Positions 44,901 through 54,727 are shown, numbered from the stretch's first letter. The stretch is DNA of 64,000 nucleotides from Chitinophagales bacterium (GCA_013298845.1 JAAFJN010000004.1:62001-126000), one strand, 5' to 3'. Notes: generated by a model from the letters alone, not told the origin. A program made the numbers and translations.

Positions 44901-44908
44901 CAAATGTA
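44901..44908 (-). promoter_or_regulatory. -7 promoter box of the M43 protease gene
   Basis: On the minus strand TACATTTG (44908 to 44901) fits TAnnTTTG, ~85 bases before the protease ATG. A 10-base palindrome ACGACGTCGT lies immediately upstream at 44911-44920. Confidence 0.4.
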
Positions 44909-45035
44909 GAACGACGTCGTATTATCGTGGTAGTACTTTTTAAAATTTTGATCATTTTTTTTGCGAATTTTCGCAGATAAAGAATATTGTTTTGTTTTTT
45001 GTTAAAAATGCAGACGATGACAAAATAATTTATGG

Positions 45036-45155
45036 TGCGGCACAGCCGCGTCGATCGTTTCACCCGAAATGGAAGTTAGCATTGCGGGGGAAGTTGGTTA
45101 GATTTGTTCGGCTACGCTTGCGGCACAGCCGCGCCGATTGTTTCACCCGAAATGC
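45036..45155. repeat. Direct repeat pair (36 bases) in an intergenic region
   Basis: TGCGGCACAGCCGCG followed by YCGATYGTTTCACCCGAAATG occurs at 45036-45071 and again at 45119-45154 (period 83) with only two differences. Each copy contains a small GC hairpin (GCGGC-ACA-GCCGC). The 545-base gap around it (44816-45359) holds no gene that I can support; it looks like a dispersed repetitive element. Confidence 0.75.
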
Positions 45156-45285
45156 AATTTCGCGCGAACAGTGAAGAGTTTTTTTTAAAAAACTTCAAAA
45201 ATCAAAAATCGTATATCGGGAATCTTAAATCAAAAAATCTTTTGTCTGATGTCTGATATCTCCCAAGGTCTAATTTGGGCAAAAA

Positions 45286-45332
45286 AATACCACGAAACTT
45301 GCACCCGGTCTTGGGTGAAATTTCGTGGTATT
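45286..45332 (-). terminator. Intrinsic terminator of the Lrp-type regulator
   Basis: AATACCACGAAA (45286-45297) and TTTCGTGGTATT (45321-45332) form a perfect 12-base stem with an inner ACCC/GGGT pairing. On the minus strand it is followed by a run of T. It lies 28 bases after the regulator stop. Confidence 0.88.
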
Positions 45333-45359
45333 AGTGAAAACGAGCAATTACGTAATTAA

Positions 45360-45833
45360 TTAGTCGTAATTGTAAGGCAAAATTTTCGCATCTTTGGCCG
45401 TTGAAAGAGTCATGAGGGTTTTGAGGCGCTCAATTTCTTCAATTTGGCTCAATGTTTTGAACAATAACTGTTCGTAAGACGGAATATCTTTACAGATTAC
45501 CTTAATCAACAAATCGGCTTCGCCGGTGATGATATAACATTCGGTAACCTCATCAATTTTCTCAATTTTACTCAGGAAACGATTCAACGCATCTTCTTGT
45601 TTCCAAGCCAACGTCACCAATACAAATGTTTTCACGTTTAAACCCATTTGAACCGGGTTAACATTAGCGTGATAACTTTGAATAATATCGCTCTGCTCCA
45701 GTTTTTTTACGCGCTCAAGAGTGGGTGCTGGTGACAAACCAATTTTCTTGGATAGGTCAAGATTTGTAATTTTGCTGTTCTCCTGAAGAATTTTTAGAAT
45801 CTTTAAGTCAATCTTATCTAGTTTCTCCGACAT
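45360..45833 (-). CDS. Lrp/AsnC-family transcriptional regulator
   Basis: 157 residues from the ATG at 45833; a longer frame from 45893 would begin inside the promoter. Seen: N-terminal helix-turn-helix LDKIDLKILKILQENSKITNLDLSKKIGLSPAPTLERVKKLEQSDII and the C-terminal RAM/ligand domain (TFVLVTLAWKQ, VTECYIITGEADLLIKVICKD). This family senses amino acids and regulates amino-acid metabolism or global programmes. Length is normal. It is transcribed away from the large Gly-rich secreted gene, with both promoters in the 330-base gap. Confidence 0.93.
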   Translation of the reverse strand: MSEKLDKIDLKILKILQENSKITNLDLSKKIGLSPAPTLERVKKLEQSDIIQSYHANVNPVQMGLNVKTFVLVTLAWKQEDALNRFLSKIEKIDEVTECYIITGEADLLIKVICKDIPSYEQLLFKTLSQIEEIERLKTLMTLSTAKDAKILPYNYD

Positions 45834-45882
45834 AGCGTGTATAATAGTTAATGAAATTTTATTTTGTCTGCCAAATTTTCCG

Positions 45883-45913
45883 CAAAGGTACACTGTTAAA
45901 AAATATTGCGCAA
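45883..45913 (-). promoter_or_regulatory. Promoter of the Lrp-type regulator
   Basis: On the minus strand TTG (45913-45911), a 20-base spacer, then TACCTTTG (45890-45883): a full match to the Bacteroidota consensus. The start codon is ~50 bases downstream. Confidence 0.7.
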
Positions 45914-46028
45914 GTTTTTTTCACTAAAACCTTTGTAAATTTTGTGAAACAACCGTTTTGAGGCATACGAACGGATAAAATTCACCGACAAAAGGATACA
46001 TCGCCGCCTTTGGCCTAATTTTATTTTA

Positions 46029-46036
46029 TACTTTTG
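46029..46036 (+). promoter_or_regulatory. -7 box upstream of the Gly-rich PKD protein
   Basis: TACTTTTG at 46029-46036 fits TAnnTTTG; a TTTGG lies 16 bases upstream, slightly too close. The predicted leader to ATG 46161 is ~115 bases. Confidence 0.4.
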
Positions 46037-46160
46037 CCATAATGCTTACAAAAATCCCTATTTTACCCTTTTGCAACCCAAATGTTAATCATTCAAAGAA
46101 TTAAATTTGCCCGAACGCAACATTGATAACAAATATTCTGTTCCGGCAGCAACTAATCAT

Positions 46161-48716
46161 ATGCGATACATTACTACTTTCCTTTTTTGGGCCTTGGCCA
46201 CCTTCGTCTTTGCCCAACCCGCCGTTATCAGTGGCGTTATTAATCGTTACACCATTGCCTCCGCTTACGAGCCTTGTGGCAGTGTCTTATTGGTGACCGA
46301 TACTGCCGGGTTTGCCCCCGGAACTTTGGTGCTCATTCACCACACCACCGGAGCGCAAATAAACACGACCAATACTGCCCAATTCGGTACCGTTACCGAC
46401 CTCCTGCAAACGGGGCGTTACGAAAAAGCGCGCATCAGCGGGCGAACGGTCAATTCCCTGTTGCTCGAACAACAACTGCTTTACCCCATTTTACCCGACG
46501 AGGCGGTGCAGGTAGTCACCATTCCCCAATATTTTAGCGCCGTAGTCAACGACACCCTCCGGCCATTGCCCTGGAACGGCAGCGTGGGGGGCATTTTAGC
46601 CCTGGAAGTAACGGGCGCGCTCACCCTCAACGCGCCGGTCATCGCCGATGGCCTGGGTTTTAAAGGCGGCTCCTCGTACATTGCGCCTGACAATAACTGC
46701 ACTTGGATTCTTGGTGAAAGTGGCTACGTGTTCGGATTGGGTAATTGGCGCGGCGGCACCAAAGGCGAAGGCATTACCCCGGGAAATGCCGGACAAGAAC
46801 TGGGTCGCGGGCCACGGGCCAACGGCGGCGGCGGCGGCAATGACCACAATTCCGGCGGCGGCGGCGGTGCCAATACCACCAATGGCGGTCAGGGCGGCAA
46901 TAACAACGAACCTTCGGCCTTTGGGTGCGACGGTTTTTTCCCGGGTCTGGGCGGCAAAGGTATTACCAATGCCAGCCAAAGATTGTTTATGGGCGGCGGC
47001 GGCGGCGCGGGCCACACCAATAATACCCTTACCTCGGCCGGTGGCAACGGCGGCGGCCTTATTTTTATTTCCGCCGGTGCCATTGACGGTTCCAACCCCA
47101 AAATTTCGGCCAACGGCCTCAACGGCAGCAACAGCGTGGGCGATGGCGGCGGCGGGGCCGGAGCCGGGGGGGGCATTTGGTTAAACACCAGTTTTCTCGC
47201 GTCCAACGTCATTGTTCGGGCTAATGGCGGCAACGGCGGAACGGCCTCCGGGCAAAACGGTAACCGCTGCTTTGGACCGGGCGGCGGCGGTGGCGGTGGC
47301 CAAATTATCACCAACGCCAGCACGGGTACGGTATTGGTACAAGGTGGCAGCGCGGGTACGGTAATCGCCTCTACCAATTCGTGCAACGGCACCAATAACG
47401 GCGCAACGCCCGGCTCCGACGGCACCAAACCGGCTTTTTCGGCCCTTCCGACGGGTAATTTGCCCGCTAATCCGCCCGCGATTATTACACAACCGCTTTC
47501 ACAAACCGCTTGTCCGGGCGATCAAATTACGCTTACACTCGTCACCAATCCCGCCGCGCCCGCCGGTTTATACTGGCAACAACTGGGCAGTATTGATTGG
47601 GAAAATATTCCCGGTGCTACGGGTAATCAAACCACCATTACCGTTCCGGCAAACGGCAATTTGTTGCAATACCGTTGCGTGATGAACGGCGGCAACTGTT
47701 TCTTTTTTACCTCCGAAACGGCTACTATTGCCGTTATTCCGGCACCAACGGCATCCTTCAGTGGCGTCAATGCGGGTAACGGGACGTTTAATTTTACGGC
47801 CAATGCACAAGGCAACACCGGCGGCCCGCTTTGGGATTTTGGCGACGGCACCAGTTCCATGGAGGCCAATCCGACGCATAATTTTGCGGAAAATGGCACT
47901 TATACGGTGTCGCTGACCATCTGGAACGCCTGCGATACGGTGACTGTTACGAATCCATTCGTGGTGGCGTTGCCGCCCGTTGCGCAATTTGAAGTGGCCG
48001 ATTCCACCGCCGCCTGCAACGCGGTGACGTTAATTTTTCCAAATACCTCCACCGATGCCACGTCGTTCGCGTGGTTGTTCCCCGGTGGCACCCCGAACGC
48101 GGCGACGGTGGCCCAACCCGAAATCACTTACGCCGCCACGGGGGCTTACACTGCGACCCTGTTGGCGACCAATGCGGCCGGTACCGATACCCTTACGCAA
48201 TCGTTTTGGGTGGAGGTGTTACAGTTTCCCACGGCCAGTTTTTCGGCCACTAACCTCCCCGACGACACCGGCGTTTCGTTTGCATTTACGGGCAATAATG
48301 CCTTGTTTTTGACCTGGAATTTTGGCGATGGCAGCCCGGTTTCCAACGAAACCAATCCCACGCATACGTTTCCGGCGGGCGACGGCACTTATACCGTTCG
48401 CCTCGTGGTGCAAAACGAATGTGGCGTATCGGTGCTGGAACAAATGGTGGAAGTAGACGATGAGGTAAATGCCGTGCAAGGCCCCGAATGGCGGCAAAGT
48501 GTGGTAGTGTACCCCAACCCAACCAGCGATATGCTGCACATTGCAACGCAATACACCGTAGAACGGGTAACCATCACTGATGCACAGGGCCGGATACTTC
48601 GGGAAATGACCCCACAAGACAGTTATTCCGTGTCGGATATGGCGGCGGGGGCTTATTTTTTGCGCATTTACACCAATAAAGGGGTGGTTGTGCGGTCGTT
48701 TTTGGTGGGAAGGTAA
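46161..48716 (+). CDS. Large secreted Gly-rich PKD-domain protein with T9SS sorting domain (adhesin-like)
   Basis: 851 residues from the ATG at 46161, which starts a clear signal peptide (MRYITTFLFWALATFVFAQ); a frame from 46107 adds a non-signal leader. Residues ~222-385 are a Gly/Asn-rich region with islands such as NGGGGGND, SGGGGGAN, MGGGGGAGH and GDGGGGAGAGGG. Three PKD-like domains follow (~531-600, ~603-685, ~690-765; WDFGDGTSSMEANPTH, WLFPGGTPNA, WNFGDGSPVSNETNPTH). Residues ~781-851 are a T9SS type-A sorting domain (VVYPNPTSDMLHIA ... GAYFLRIYTNKGVVV). It is likely secreted and anchored at the surface. Confidence 0.85.
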   Translation: MRYITTFLFWALATFVFAQPAVISGVINRYTIASAYEPCGSVLLVTDTAGFAPGTLVLIHHTTGAQINTTNTAQFGTVTDLLQTGRYEKARISGRTVNSLLLEQQLLYPILPDEAVQVVTIPQYFSAVVNDTLRPLPWNGSVGGILALEVTGALTLNAPVIADGLGFKGGSSYIAPDNNCTWILGESGYVFGLGNWRGGTKGEGITPGNAGQELGRGPRANGGGGGNDHNSGGGGGANTTNGGQGGNNNEPSAFGCDGFFPGLGGKGITNASQRLFMGGGGGAGHTNNTLTSAGGNGGGLIFISAGAIDGSNPKISANGLNGSNSVGDGGGGAGAGGGIWLNTSFLASNVIVRANGGNGGTASGQNGNRCFGPGGGGGGGQIITNASTGTVLVQGGSAGTVIASTNSCNGTNNGATPGSDGTKPAFSALPTGNLPANPPAIITQPLSQTACPGDQITLTLVTNPAAPAGLYWQQLGSIDWENIPGATGNQTTITVPANGNLLQYRCVMNGGNCFFFTSETATIAVIPAPTASFSGVNAGNGTFNFTANAQGNTGGPLWDFGDGTSSMEANPTHNFAENGTYTVSLTIWNACDTVTVTNPFVVALPPVAQFEVADSTAACNAVTLIFPNTSTDATSFAWLFPGGTPNAATVAQPEITYAATGAYTATLLATNAAGTDTLTQSFWVEVLQFPTASFSATNLPDDTGVSFAFTGNNALFLTWNFGDGSPVSNETNPTHTFPAGDGTYTVRLVVQNECGVSVLEQMVEVDDEVNAVQGPEWRQSVVVYPNPTSDMLHIATQYTVERVTITDAQGRILREMTPQDSYSVSDMAAGAYFLRIYTNKGVVVRSFLVGR

Positions 48717-48871
48717 AATCCCTTTGTCTCTAAGTGGCAAACTTTGACTTTTGTTGGAGATTTACCGACGGTTGTTAAAATATGTGGTAAGGCGCGGGGG
48801 ATATTTGCCGGGCAAACAAATGGGCCAACATTTTTCCTGCGTTGGGTGTACACTTTAAATTAAACCAGCCT

Positions 48872-50428
48872 ATGTCGCTACCACTATATACGGGTACTTT
48901 TGGTAATGCCGAATTACTGCACTTGCTGCGTCGAACGACGTTTGGGGTAAAAAAAGCAGATGTTCTCCAATTTGCCAATCAACCACTGGCGGATGTTGTT
49001 GATGCGTTGTTAACCGCGTCGGCGAATCCGCCTGCGCCGCCGCTGGTGGACTACACGGGCGACCCCGATAATGCGGTGGGGACCACCTGGGTCAATGGCC
49101 CATCCAATGCCAGTTTCGGGGGGCAACGCAATTCATCGCTCCGTGGCTGGTGGTTTGGCTTAATGCTCAACCAAACGCCCAATATTGAGGAGAAAATGGT
49201 GTTGTTTTTGCACAACCACACCCCAACGACCATTGGTTCGCCGGTGCAGCAACCGATTTACGCTTATCGGTACAATGCGTTGCTGCGGCAGTTTGCGTTG
49301 GGTAATTTTAAAAGTTTTATCCGGGCGTTAACGATAGACCCGGCCATGTTGTATTACTTGGATGGTCGCCTGAATTTCAACAATGCGCCCAACGAAAACT
49401 ACGCGCGGGAGTTGCAGGAACTTTTTACCGTTGGCAAAGATTTGGCCCCGTCATTTACGGAATCTGACGTGCAACAGGCCGCAAAAGCCCTGACGGGTTG
49501 GCGTGTTAATGATACCACGTTACAAACCTATTTTGATCCAACCAAACACGATACCAGTAACAAAACGTTTTCGAGTTTTTACAACAATACGGTTATTACG
49601 GGGCAATCGGGGGCTACGGCGGGCGATATTGAATTAGATGCGCTGCTCAACATGATTTTTGCCCACCCGGAGGTAGCGCGTTTTGTAGTTCGCAAAATTT
49701 ACCGCTTTTTTGTTTATTACGACATCGATACCGACATCGAAACGAATGTGATTGTGCCTTTGGCCGATACTTTTCGCAACAATAACTACGAAATAAGACC
49801 CGTTCTGGAAGAATTGTTTTTGAGTCAGCACTTTTTTGACCAGATCGAATCAAAAGGTTGCCACATCCGAAATCCGATTGATTTTTGCGTGGGCATGGGC
49901 CGTATTTTTGGTTTAGTGGGTACTGCGCTCCCCACGGATATACCCGGCACTTACAATAATTATCGGGTTTTCCGCACGTACGCGAGCCAGCAAACCATGG
50001 ACCCTGGTACGCCGCCCAATGTATCCGGCTGGCCTGCTTATTACCAGGGACCCAATTTTCATGAACTTTGGATTAACTCCGAAACCTTGCGGCGGAGAAA
50101 AGATTTTATTGACCGACTTATCGTTGGAACCAGTGGTATGAAGGCCAATTTGTTGGGTTTTACGTCGTCGCTCAACAATCCTTCTGACCCGAATAGCCTC
50201 ATCGCCGAAGTGTTGGAATTGGTGCATACCCTGCCCTCCGATCCCGCTACTATTCTTAGCCTGAAAAATATCCTTTTATCCAATCAGGTGGGTGATTTCT
50301 ACTGGACAACGGCGTGGAACAGTTACGTGGCCAACCCAACCAATACGACGGCGATCAATACCGTTCGGTCGAGGTTGCAGACCTTTTATCAGGCGGTTTT
50401 GGGAATGGCGGAGTACAATTTAATTTAG
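48872..50428 (+). CDS. DUF1800-family protein
   Basis: 518 residues from the ATG at 48872. Seen: ELLHLLRRTTFGVKKADV near the N-terminus, EEKMVLFLHNHTPT, NENYARELQELFTVG, QQAAKALTGWRV and HDTSNKTF, all conserved in the DUF1800 family, and PNVSGWPAY near the C-terminus. There is no signal peptide visible. DUF1800 genes are nearly always paired with a DUF1501 gene, as here; the pair may act on or assemble extracellular material, but its biochemical role is not known. Confidence 0.9.
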   Translation: MSLPLYTGTFGNAELLHLLRRTTFGVKKADVLQFANQPLADVVDALLTASANPPAPPLVDYTGDPDNAVGTTWVNGPSNASFGGQRNSSLRGWWFGLMLNQTPNIEEKMVLFLHNHTPTTIGSPVQQPIYAYRYNALLRQFALGNFKSFIRALTIDPAMLYYLDGRLNFNNAPNENYARELQELFTVGKDLAPSFTESDVQQAAKALTGWRVNDTTLQTYFDPTKHDTSNKTFSSFYNNTVITGQSGATAGDIELDALLNMIFAHPEVARFVVRKIYRFFVYYDIDTDIETNVIVPLADTFRNNNYEIRPVLEELFLSQHFFDQIESKGCHIRNPIDFCVGMGRIFGLVGTALPTDIPGTYNNYRVFRTYASQQTMDPGTPPNVSGWPAYYQGPNFHELWINSETLRRRKDFIDRLIVGTSGMKANLLGFTSSLNNPSDPNSLIAEVLELVHTLPSDPATILSLKNILLSNQVGDFYWTTAWNSYVANPTNTTAINTVRSRLQTFYQAVLGMAEYNLI

Positions 50429-50575
50429 TAGCGTCGAACCCCTTTCGACAGGAACGGGGTTTGGCTGGACTTATTTGAATTGGCGAAAGTCCCGCATTTT
50501 TTTAATTCATCCGATTAGTCAACCATTATTTACGGGGCTAATTGTCATTATACACTTTTTATCACACAACAACGT

Positions 50576-52465
50576 ATGAAACGGCGTGATTTTCTCAAAA
50601 CTTCTGCTCCATTGGCCGTAGTGCCTTTCTTTTCAGGGCGTTTATTGGCGGCGGCAATGCCCGTTTCACTGTTGGAGGCATCGTTGCTGAACAATACATA
50701 CGGCGATCGTGTACTGGTTGTTGTGCAAATAAATGGCGGTAACGACGGCCTTAATATGGTGCTTCCGCTGGATCAATATACCAATTTGGCGGCGGCCAGG
50801 TCAAATATACTTATCCCACAATCCTCGGCATTGGTTTTAGGGAATACCCAAACGGGGCTTCACCCTTCCATGACCGGAATGCGCGATTTATTCGACCAAG
50901 AGAAAATGAATGTCATTCAGGGCGTAAGTTATCCAAGCCCCAATTTTTCGCATTTTAGGGCCACCGATATATTCATGTCAGGCTCCGACTCCGCATCGGT
51001 GGTGGAGTCGGGTTGGTTGGGGCGTTTTTTGCAATTTACCTACCCCGATTTTCCCGCCCAATACCCCAATGCCATTATGCCCGACCCGCTGAGTATTTCC
51101 ATTGGTTCGGAATTGAGTTTAGGACTACAAGGCTACGAATTGAGTACGGGCCAAACCGTACCCACCAATTTTTCCGGAAACCTTACGTCATTGCTGCCTT
51201 ATAGCAATACGACCGTTCCGAATACCAATGCAGGGATCGAAATTGCTTTTTTGCGCAACCAGCAACAGTTTACCAACCAATACGGCAGTAGAATTGTGGC
51301 CGCCTGGAATGCCGGCAGCAATTCGCTTACTTACCCGGCTTCTCCTTCGGGAATTAACAATAACCTTGGTCAACAACTGCGCATTGTCGCCCGATTGATT
51401 AAAGGTGGGCTAAAAACGCGTATTTTTTGGGTAAAAGCCACCGGATACGATACCCACGCCAATCAGGTGAGCGGCACCGACAACACGCAGGGCGTTCACG
51501 CCAATCTTTTGAGCGAACTTTCCACGGCCATTAGTACGTTCCAGGCCGACTTGCAGGCCCTTGATCTGGCAGATCGCGTTTTGGGGATGACGTTTTCGGA
51601 ATTTGGCCGCCGCATTCGCTCCAATGGCTCCGTTGGTACCGATCACGGTTCTGGCTACCCCGTGTTTTTGTTTGGCAACCACGTACTTCCCGGTATTATC
51701 GGCACGAATCCGGTTATTCCGGTCAACCCCAGCACCAGTGCCAGTGTCCCGATGCAGTACGATTTCCATTCGATCTATTTATCCATCCTGCAAGAATGGT
51801 TCTGCCTCAGTGAAGCCAATGCCAACGCTGTTTTGGGTTTTGGCGGCGCTCCGTTATCCACCATAAACGCCAGTTGTGCGCCGTTGCCGGTTCAAATGAC
51901 GCATTTTATGGCCGAAAAATCGCATGAAACGGCGGCCCACCTCGATTGGGCCACGGCCTCCGAAGATGGATCCGATATTTTTGAAGTAGAACGCAGCGCC
52001 GACGGGACGCGCTTCACCAAAATTGGGATGGTAGAAGCGCAAGGCCACTCGCACCTGCCCCAACAATACGAATTTCTGGATACCCGCGTACCCCTGCACC
52101 AAAGCCGCGAATTCTTTTACCGCCTGAAAATAGTTGATGTGGACAATACCTATTCTTATTCGGAAATTCGGGTGGTTCAATTTGGTTCGGCCAACGACAT
52201 TTTTGGGCTTGAAGTAGCCCCTAACCCTACCTTTAACGGAAGTGTAAACCTCCGTATTCACGGCCAAATTATGGAAGATGCCATGACCGAAATTACCGTT
52301 ACGGATAGTTATGGTCGTCTTGTGTCGCAACAATCACAACAATTTACCGACGACGCTCCCTTCTGGATGAACCTTGGTGGCAATGCAACACCGCCCCCCG
52401 GTATCTATTTTGTAACGGTGCGACAAGGTTCGCTGCAAGCCGTTCGGAAAGTAGTTGTGCGTTAA
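50576..52465 (+). CDS. DUF1501-family protein with Tat-like signal and T9SS sorting domain
   Basis: 629 residues. The N-terminus MKRRDFLKTSAPLAVVPFFSG has a twin-arginine motif (KRRDFLK). The DUF1501 (sulfatase-like fold) part covers ~40-430: VVVQINGGNDGLNMVLP, NFSHFRATDIFMSG, TEFGRRIRSNGSVGTDHGSGYPVFLFG-like stretch with FSEFGRR and TDHGSG. Residues ~445-530 are a beta region (HLDWATASEDGSDIFEVERS) frequent before sorting domains, and ~545-629 is a T9SS type-A domain (LEVAPNPTFNGSVNLRI ... GIYFVTVRQGSLQAVRKVVV). Combined Tat-like export and T9SS sorting is unusual. Partner of the upstream DUF1800 gene. Confidence 0.88.
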   Translation: MKRRDFLKTSAPLAVVPFFSGRLLAAAMPVSLLEASLLNNTYGDRVLVVVQINGGNDGLNMVLPLDQYTNLAAARSNILIPQSSALVLGNTQTGLHPSMTGMRDLFDQEKMNVIQGVSYPSPNFSHFRATDIFMSGSDSASVVESGWLGRFLQFTYPDFPAQYPNAIMPDPLSISIGSELSLGLQGYELSTGQTVPTNFSGNLTSLLPYSNTTVPNTNAGIEIAFLRNQQQFTNQYGSRIVAAWNAGSNSLTYPASPSGINNNLGQQLRIVARLIKGGLKTRIFWVKATGYDTHANQVSGTDNTQGVHANLLSELSTAISTFQADLQALDLADRVLGMTFSEFGRRIRSNGSVGTDHGSGYPVFLFGNHVLPGIIGTNPVIPVNPSTSASVPMQYDFHSIYLSILQEWFCLSEANANAVLGFGGAPLSTINASCAPLPVQMTHFMAEKSHETAAHLDWATASEDGSDIFEVERSADGTRFTKIGMVEAQGHSHLPQQYEFLDTRVPLHQSREFFYRLKIVDVDNTYSYSEIRVVQFGSANDIFGLEVAPNPTFNGSVNLRIHGQIMEDAMTEITVTDSYGRLVSQQSQQFTDDAPFWMNLGGNATPPPGIYFVTVRQGSLQAVRKVVVR

Positions 52466-52508
52466 AAACGAAGGGGACGAGAGATTAAAATAACCGCTAA
52501 ACCCTTCG

Positions 52509-52516
52509 TAACTTTG
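52509..52516 (+). promoter_or_regulatory. -7 box of the DPP-IV-type peptidase gene
   Basis: TAACTTTG at 52509-52516 fits TAnnTTTG, 40 bases before ATG 52556. It overlaps the start of a longer in-frame ORF (52514), which supports 52556 as the true start. Confidence 0.5.
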
Positions 52517-52555
52517 CGAAAAACAGTATTTGTTTCTCGTAAAAAGAATTCGTTT

Positions 52556-54727
52556 ATGCAAAAAAAATCCATATTTTTCGTCCTTTGTTGCTTGTTGTTG
52601 CAATCGGCATTTGCCCAAAAAATCAATTGGCAAAAAGAAGGCAGCGCTTATTATCAATTAGAAAAAGGCGAAATTGTGCTGGTCACTTTACCCGATCAGC
52701 AAAAAAAGACCATCGTGGCCAAAACGATGCTGCAACCCGATGGGCAAAAAGAGCCTTTGGCGGTTAAAAATTACACGTTTAGCGCCGACCAAAACAAGGT
52801 GCTGATTTTTACCAATTCCAAACGCGTTTGGCGCGAAGATACCCGGGGCGATTATTGGGTATTGGACTTAACCACCAAAAAACTGGCCCAATTGGGCAAA
52901 ACCCGTCCCGTCAGTTCACTCATGTTTGCCAAATTTTCGCCCGATGGCGCGCAGGTCGCCTACGTGAGCGAACGCAATATTTACGTCGAAAACCTTGCCA
53001 CGGGTAAAGCCAAACCGCTGACTTCCACCAACGGAACGCCCAAACTCATCAACGGTACTTTCGATTGGGTGTACGAAGAGGAATTCTCCTGCCGCGACGG
53101 GTTTCGGTGGAGCGCCGACGGTCAAAACATTGCTTATTGGCAAATTGACGCCAATAAAATCCGGGATTATTACATGATCAACACCACCGATTCCATTTAT
53201 CCGACCCTCGTTCCGGTCGAATACCCGAAAGTGGGGGAGCGGCCTTCGCCGTATAAAATTGGGGTGGTAAACACCAATAGCGGTAAAACGACCTGGATGA
53301 AAGTACCCGGCGATCCGGGCAATACTTACGTGCCCCGCATGGAATGGGCCTCCACCAAAGAGTTAATTGTTCAGCACCTGAACCGCAAACAAAATGAATC
53401 GAGTATTCTCCTTTGCGACGCCAAAACCGGCAATGCCCAAACTATTTACACCGAAAAAAGCGATGCCTGGATTGATTTGGCGGGCGGGAGCATGACTGAT
53501 TATTGGACTTGGCTAAACGGCGATTTTAATTTCCTTTGGCAAAGTGAAAAAGACGGTTGGAACCATTTGTACCAACTCAACCGAAAAGGCGAAAACGAGG
53601 TGCTCATTACCAAAGGCAACTACGACGTAATTGACATTGTGCGAGTGGATGACAAAAACGGAGTCATTTATTTTTATGCCTCGCCCGATAATGCCACTCA
53701 AAAATACCTTTATCGCGTAAAAACCAACGGTTCCGCGCCTGCCGAGCGTATTTCACCGGCCAATCAGGTGGGGACGCACGGGTACCAGATTTCGCCCGAT
53801 GGCAAATACGCACTCCACACGTTTAGCAACTATTTCACGCCCCGACAGCGGGAATGGATCACGTTGCCCGACCACAAAGCCCTGCAACCCTCGGAAAGTA
53901 TTGACGCCAAAATTCCCGCTGCGCCCGGCCCTGATAACCGGGTGGAGTTTTTTCAGGTCACGACCGTGGACGGCGTCACGATGGACGGTTGGCTTTCCAA
54001 ACCCAAAAATTTTGATCCCACCAAAAAATACCCGATTGTGTATTACGTATACACCGAACCGGCGGGAGCCACCGTCCGGGATGCCTTTGGCGTTGCCGGA
54101 AATGGTCTGTACGACGGCGACATGGCCGAAGATGGTTATATCTATTGTTCTTTGGATGGTCGGGGCACTCCTGCGCCCAAGGGCAGTGCGTGGCGCAAAG
54201 CGATTTACCGCAAAATAGGGGTGGTCAATATCCGCGACCAGGCAATGGGTGCGCGTGAAATATTCAAAAAATGGTCGTTCATTGATACCAGCCGCGTGGC
54301 GGTGTGGGGTTGGAGTGGCGGCGGTTCTACTACCCTGAACCTCCTGTTTCAATACCCCGATATTTACAAAACGGGCATTGCGGTGGCGGCGGTGGCCAAC
54401 CAACTCAGTTACGACAATATTTACCAGGAGCGGTACATGGGTCTCCCGCAGGAGAATCTCGCCGATTTTGTGGCGGGTTCGCCCATTACCCACGCCAAAA
54501 ACCTGCGGGGCAATTTGTTGTATATCCACGGCACCGGCGACGACAATGTGCATTACCAAAATGCCGAAATGCTCGTCAATGAATTGATCAAACACAACCG
54601 TCAGTTTCAATTTATGCCTTACCCTAATCGCTCGCACGGGATCAGCGAAGGCGAAGGCACCGACAAACACCTTTCGACTTTATTCACCCAGTTTTTGCGG
54701 AAAAATTGCCCGCCGGGCGGAAGGTAA
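52556..54727 (+). CDS. Dipeptidyl-peptidase IV-type serine peptidase (S9B)
   Basis: 723 residues from the ATG at 52556, which opens a signal peptide (MQKKSIFFVLCCLLLQSAFA). An N-terminal eight-bladed propeller is indicated by DWVYEEEFSCRDGFRWSADG, with the Glu-Glu pair (EEEF) that binds the substrate N-terminus in DPP-IV. The C-terminal alpha/beta hydrolase has GWSGGG (Ser587), GTGDDNVHYQ (catalytic Asp 662 or 663) and NRSHGI (His694). It removes X-Pro/X-Ala dipeptides from peptides in the periplasm or outside. Length is normal for bacterial DPP-IV. Confidence 0.93.
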   Translation: MQKKSIFFVLCCLLLQSAFAQKINWQKEGSAYYQLEKGEIVLVTLPDQQKKTIVAKTMLQPDGQKEPLAVKNYTFSADQNKVLIFTNSKRVWREDTRGDYWVLDLTTKKLAQLGKTRPVSSLMFAKFSPDGAQVAYVSERNIYVENLATGKAKPLTSTNGTPKLINGTFDWVYEEEFSCRDGFRWSADGQNIAYWQIDANKIRDYYMINTTDSIYPTLVPVEYPKVGERPSPYKIGVVNTNSGKTTWMKVPGDPGNTYVPRMEWASTKELIVQHLNRKQNESSILLCDAKTGNAQTIYTEKSDAWIDLAGGSMTDYWTWLNGDFNFLWQSEKDGWNHLYQLNRKGENEVLITKGNYDVIDIVRVDDKNGVIYFYASPDNATQKYLYRVKTNGSAPAERISPANQVGTHGYQISPDGKYALHTFSNYFTPRQREWITLPDHKALQPSESIDAKIPAAPGPDNRVEFFQVTTVDGVTMDGWLSKPKNFDPTKKYPIVYYVYTEPAGATVRDAFGVAGNGLYDGDMAEDGYIYCSLDGRGTPAPKGSAWRKAIYRKIGVVNIRDQAMGAREIFKKWSFIDTSRVAVWGWSGGGSTTLNLLFQYPDIYKTGIAVAAVANQLSYDNIYQERYMGLPQENLADFVAGSPITHAKNLRGNLLYIHGTGDDNVHYQNAEMLVNELIKHNRQFQFMPYPNRSHGISEGEGTDKHLSTLFTQFLRKNCPPGGR

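Noticed and set aside
44911-44920. Palindrome ACGACGTCGT as a specific operator
   Set aside because: Ten-base palindromes are expected by chance at this scale, and there is no second copy nearby.
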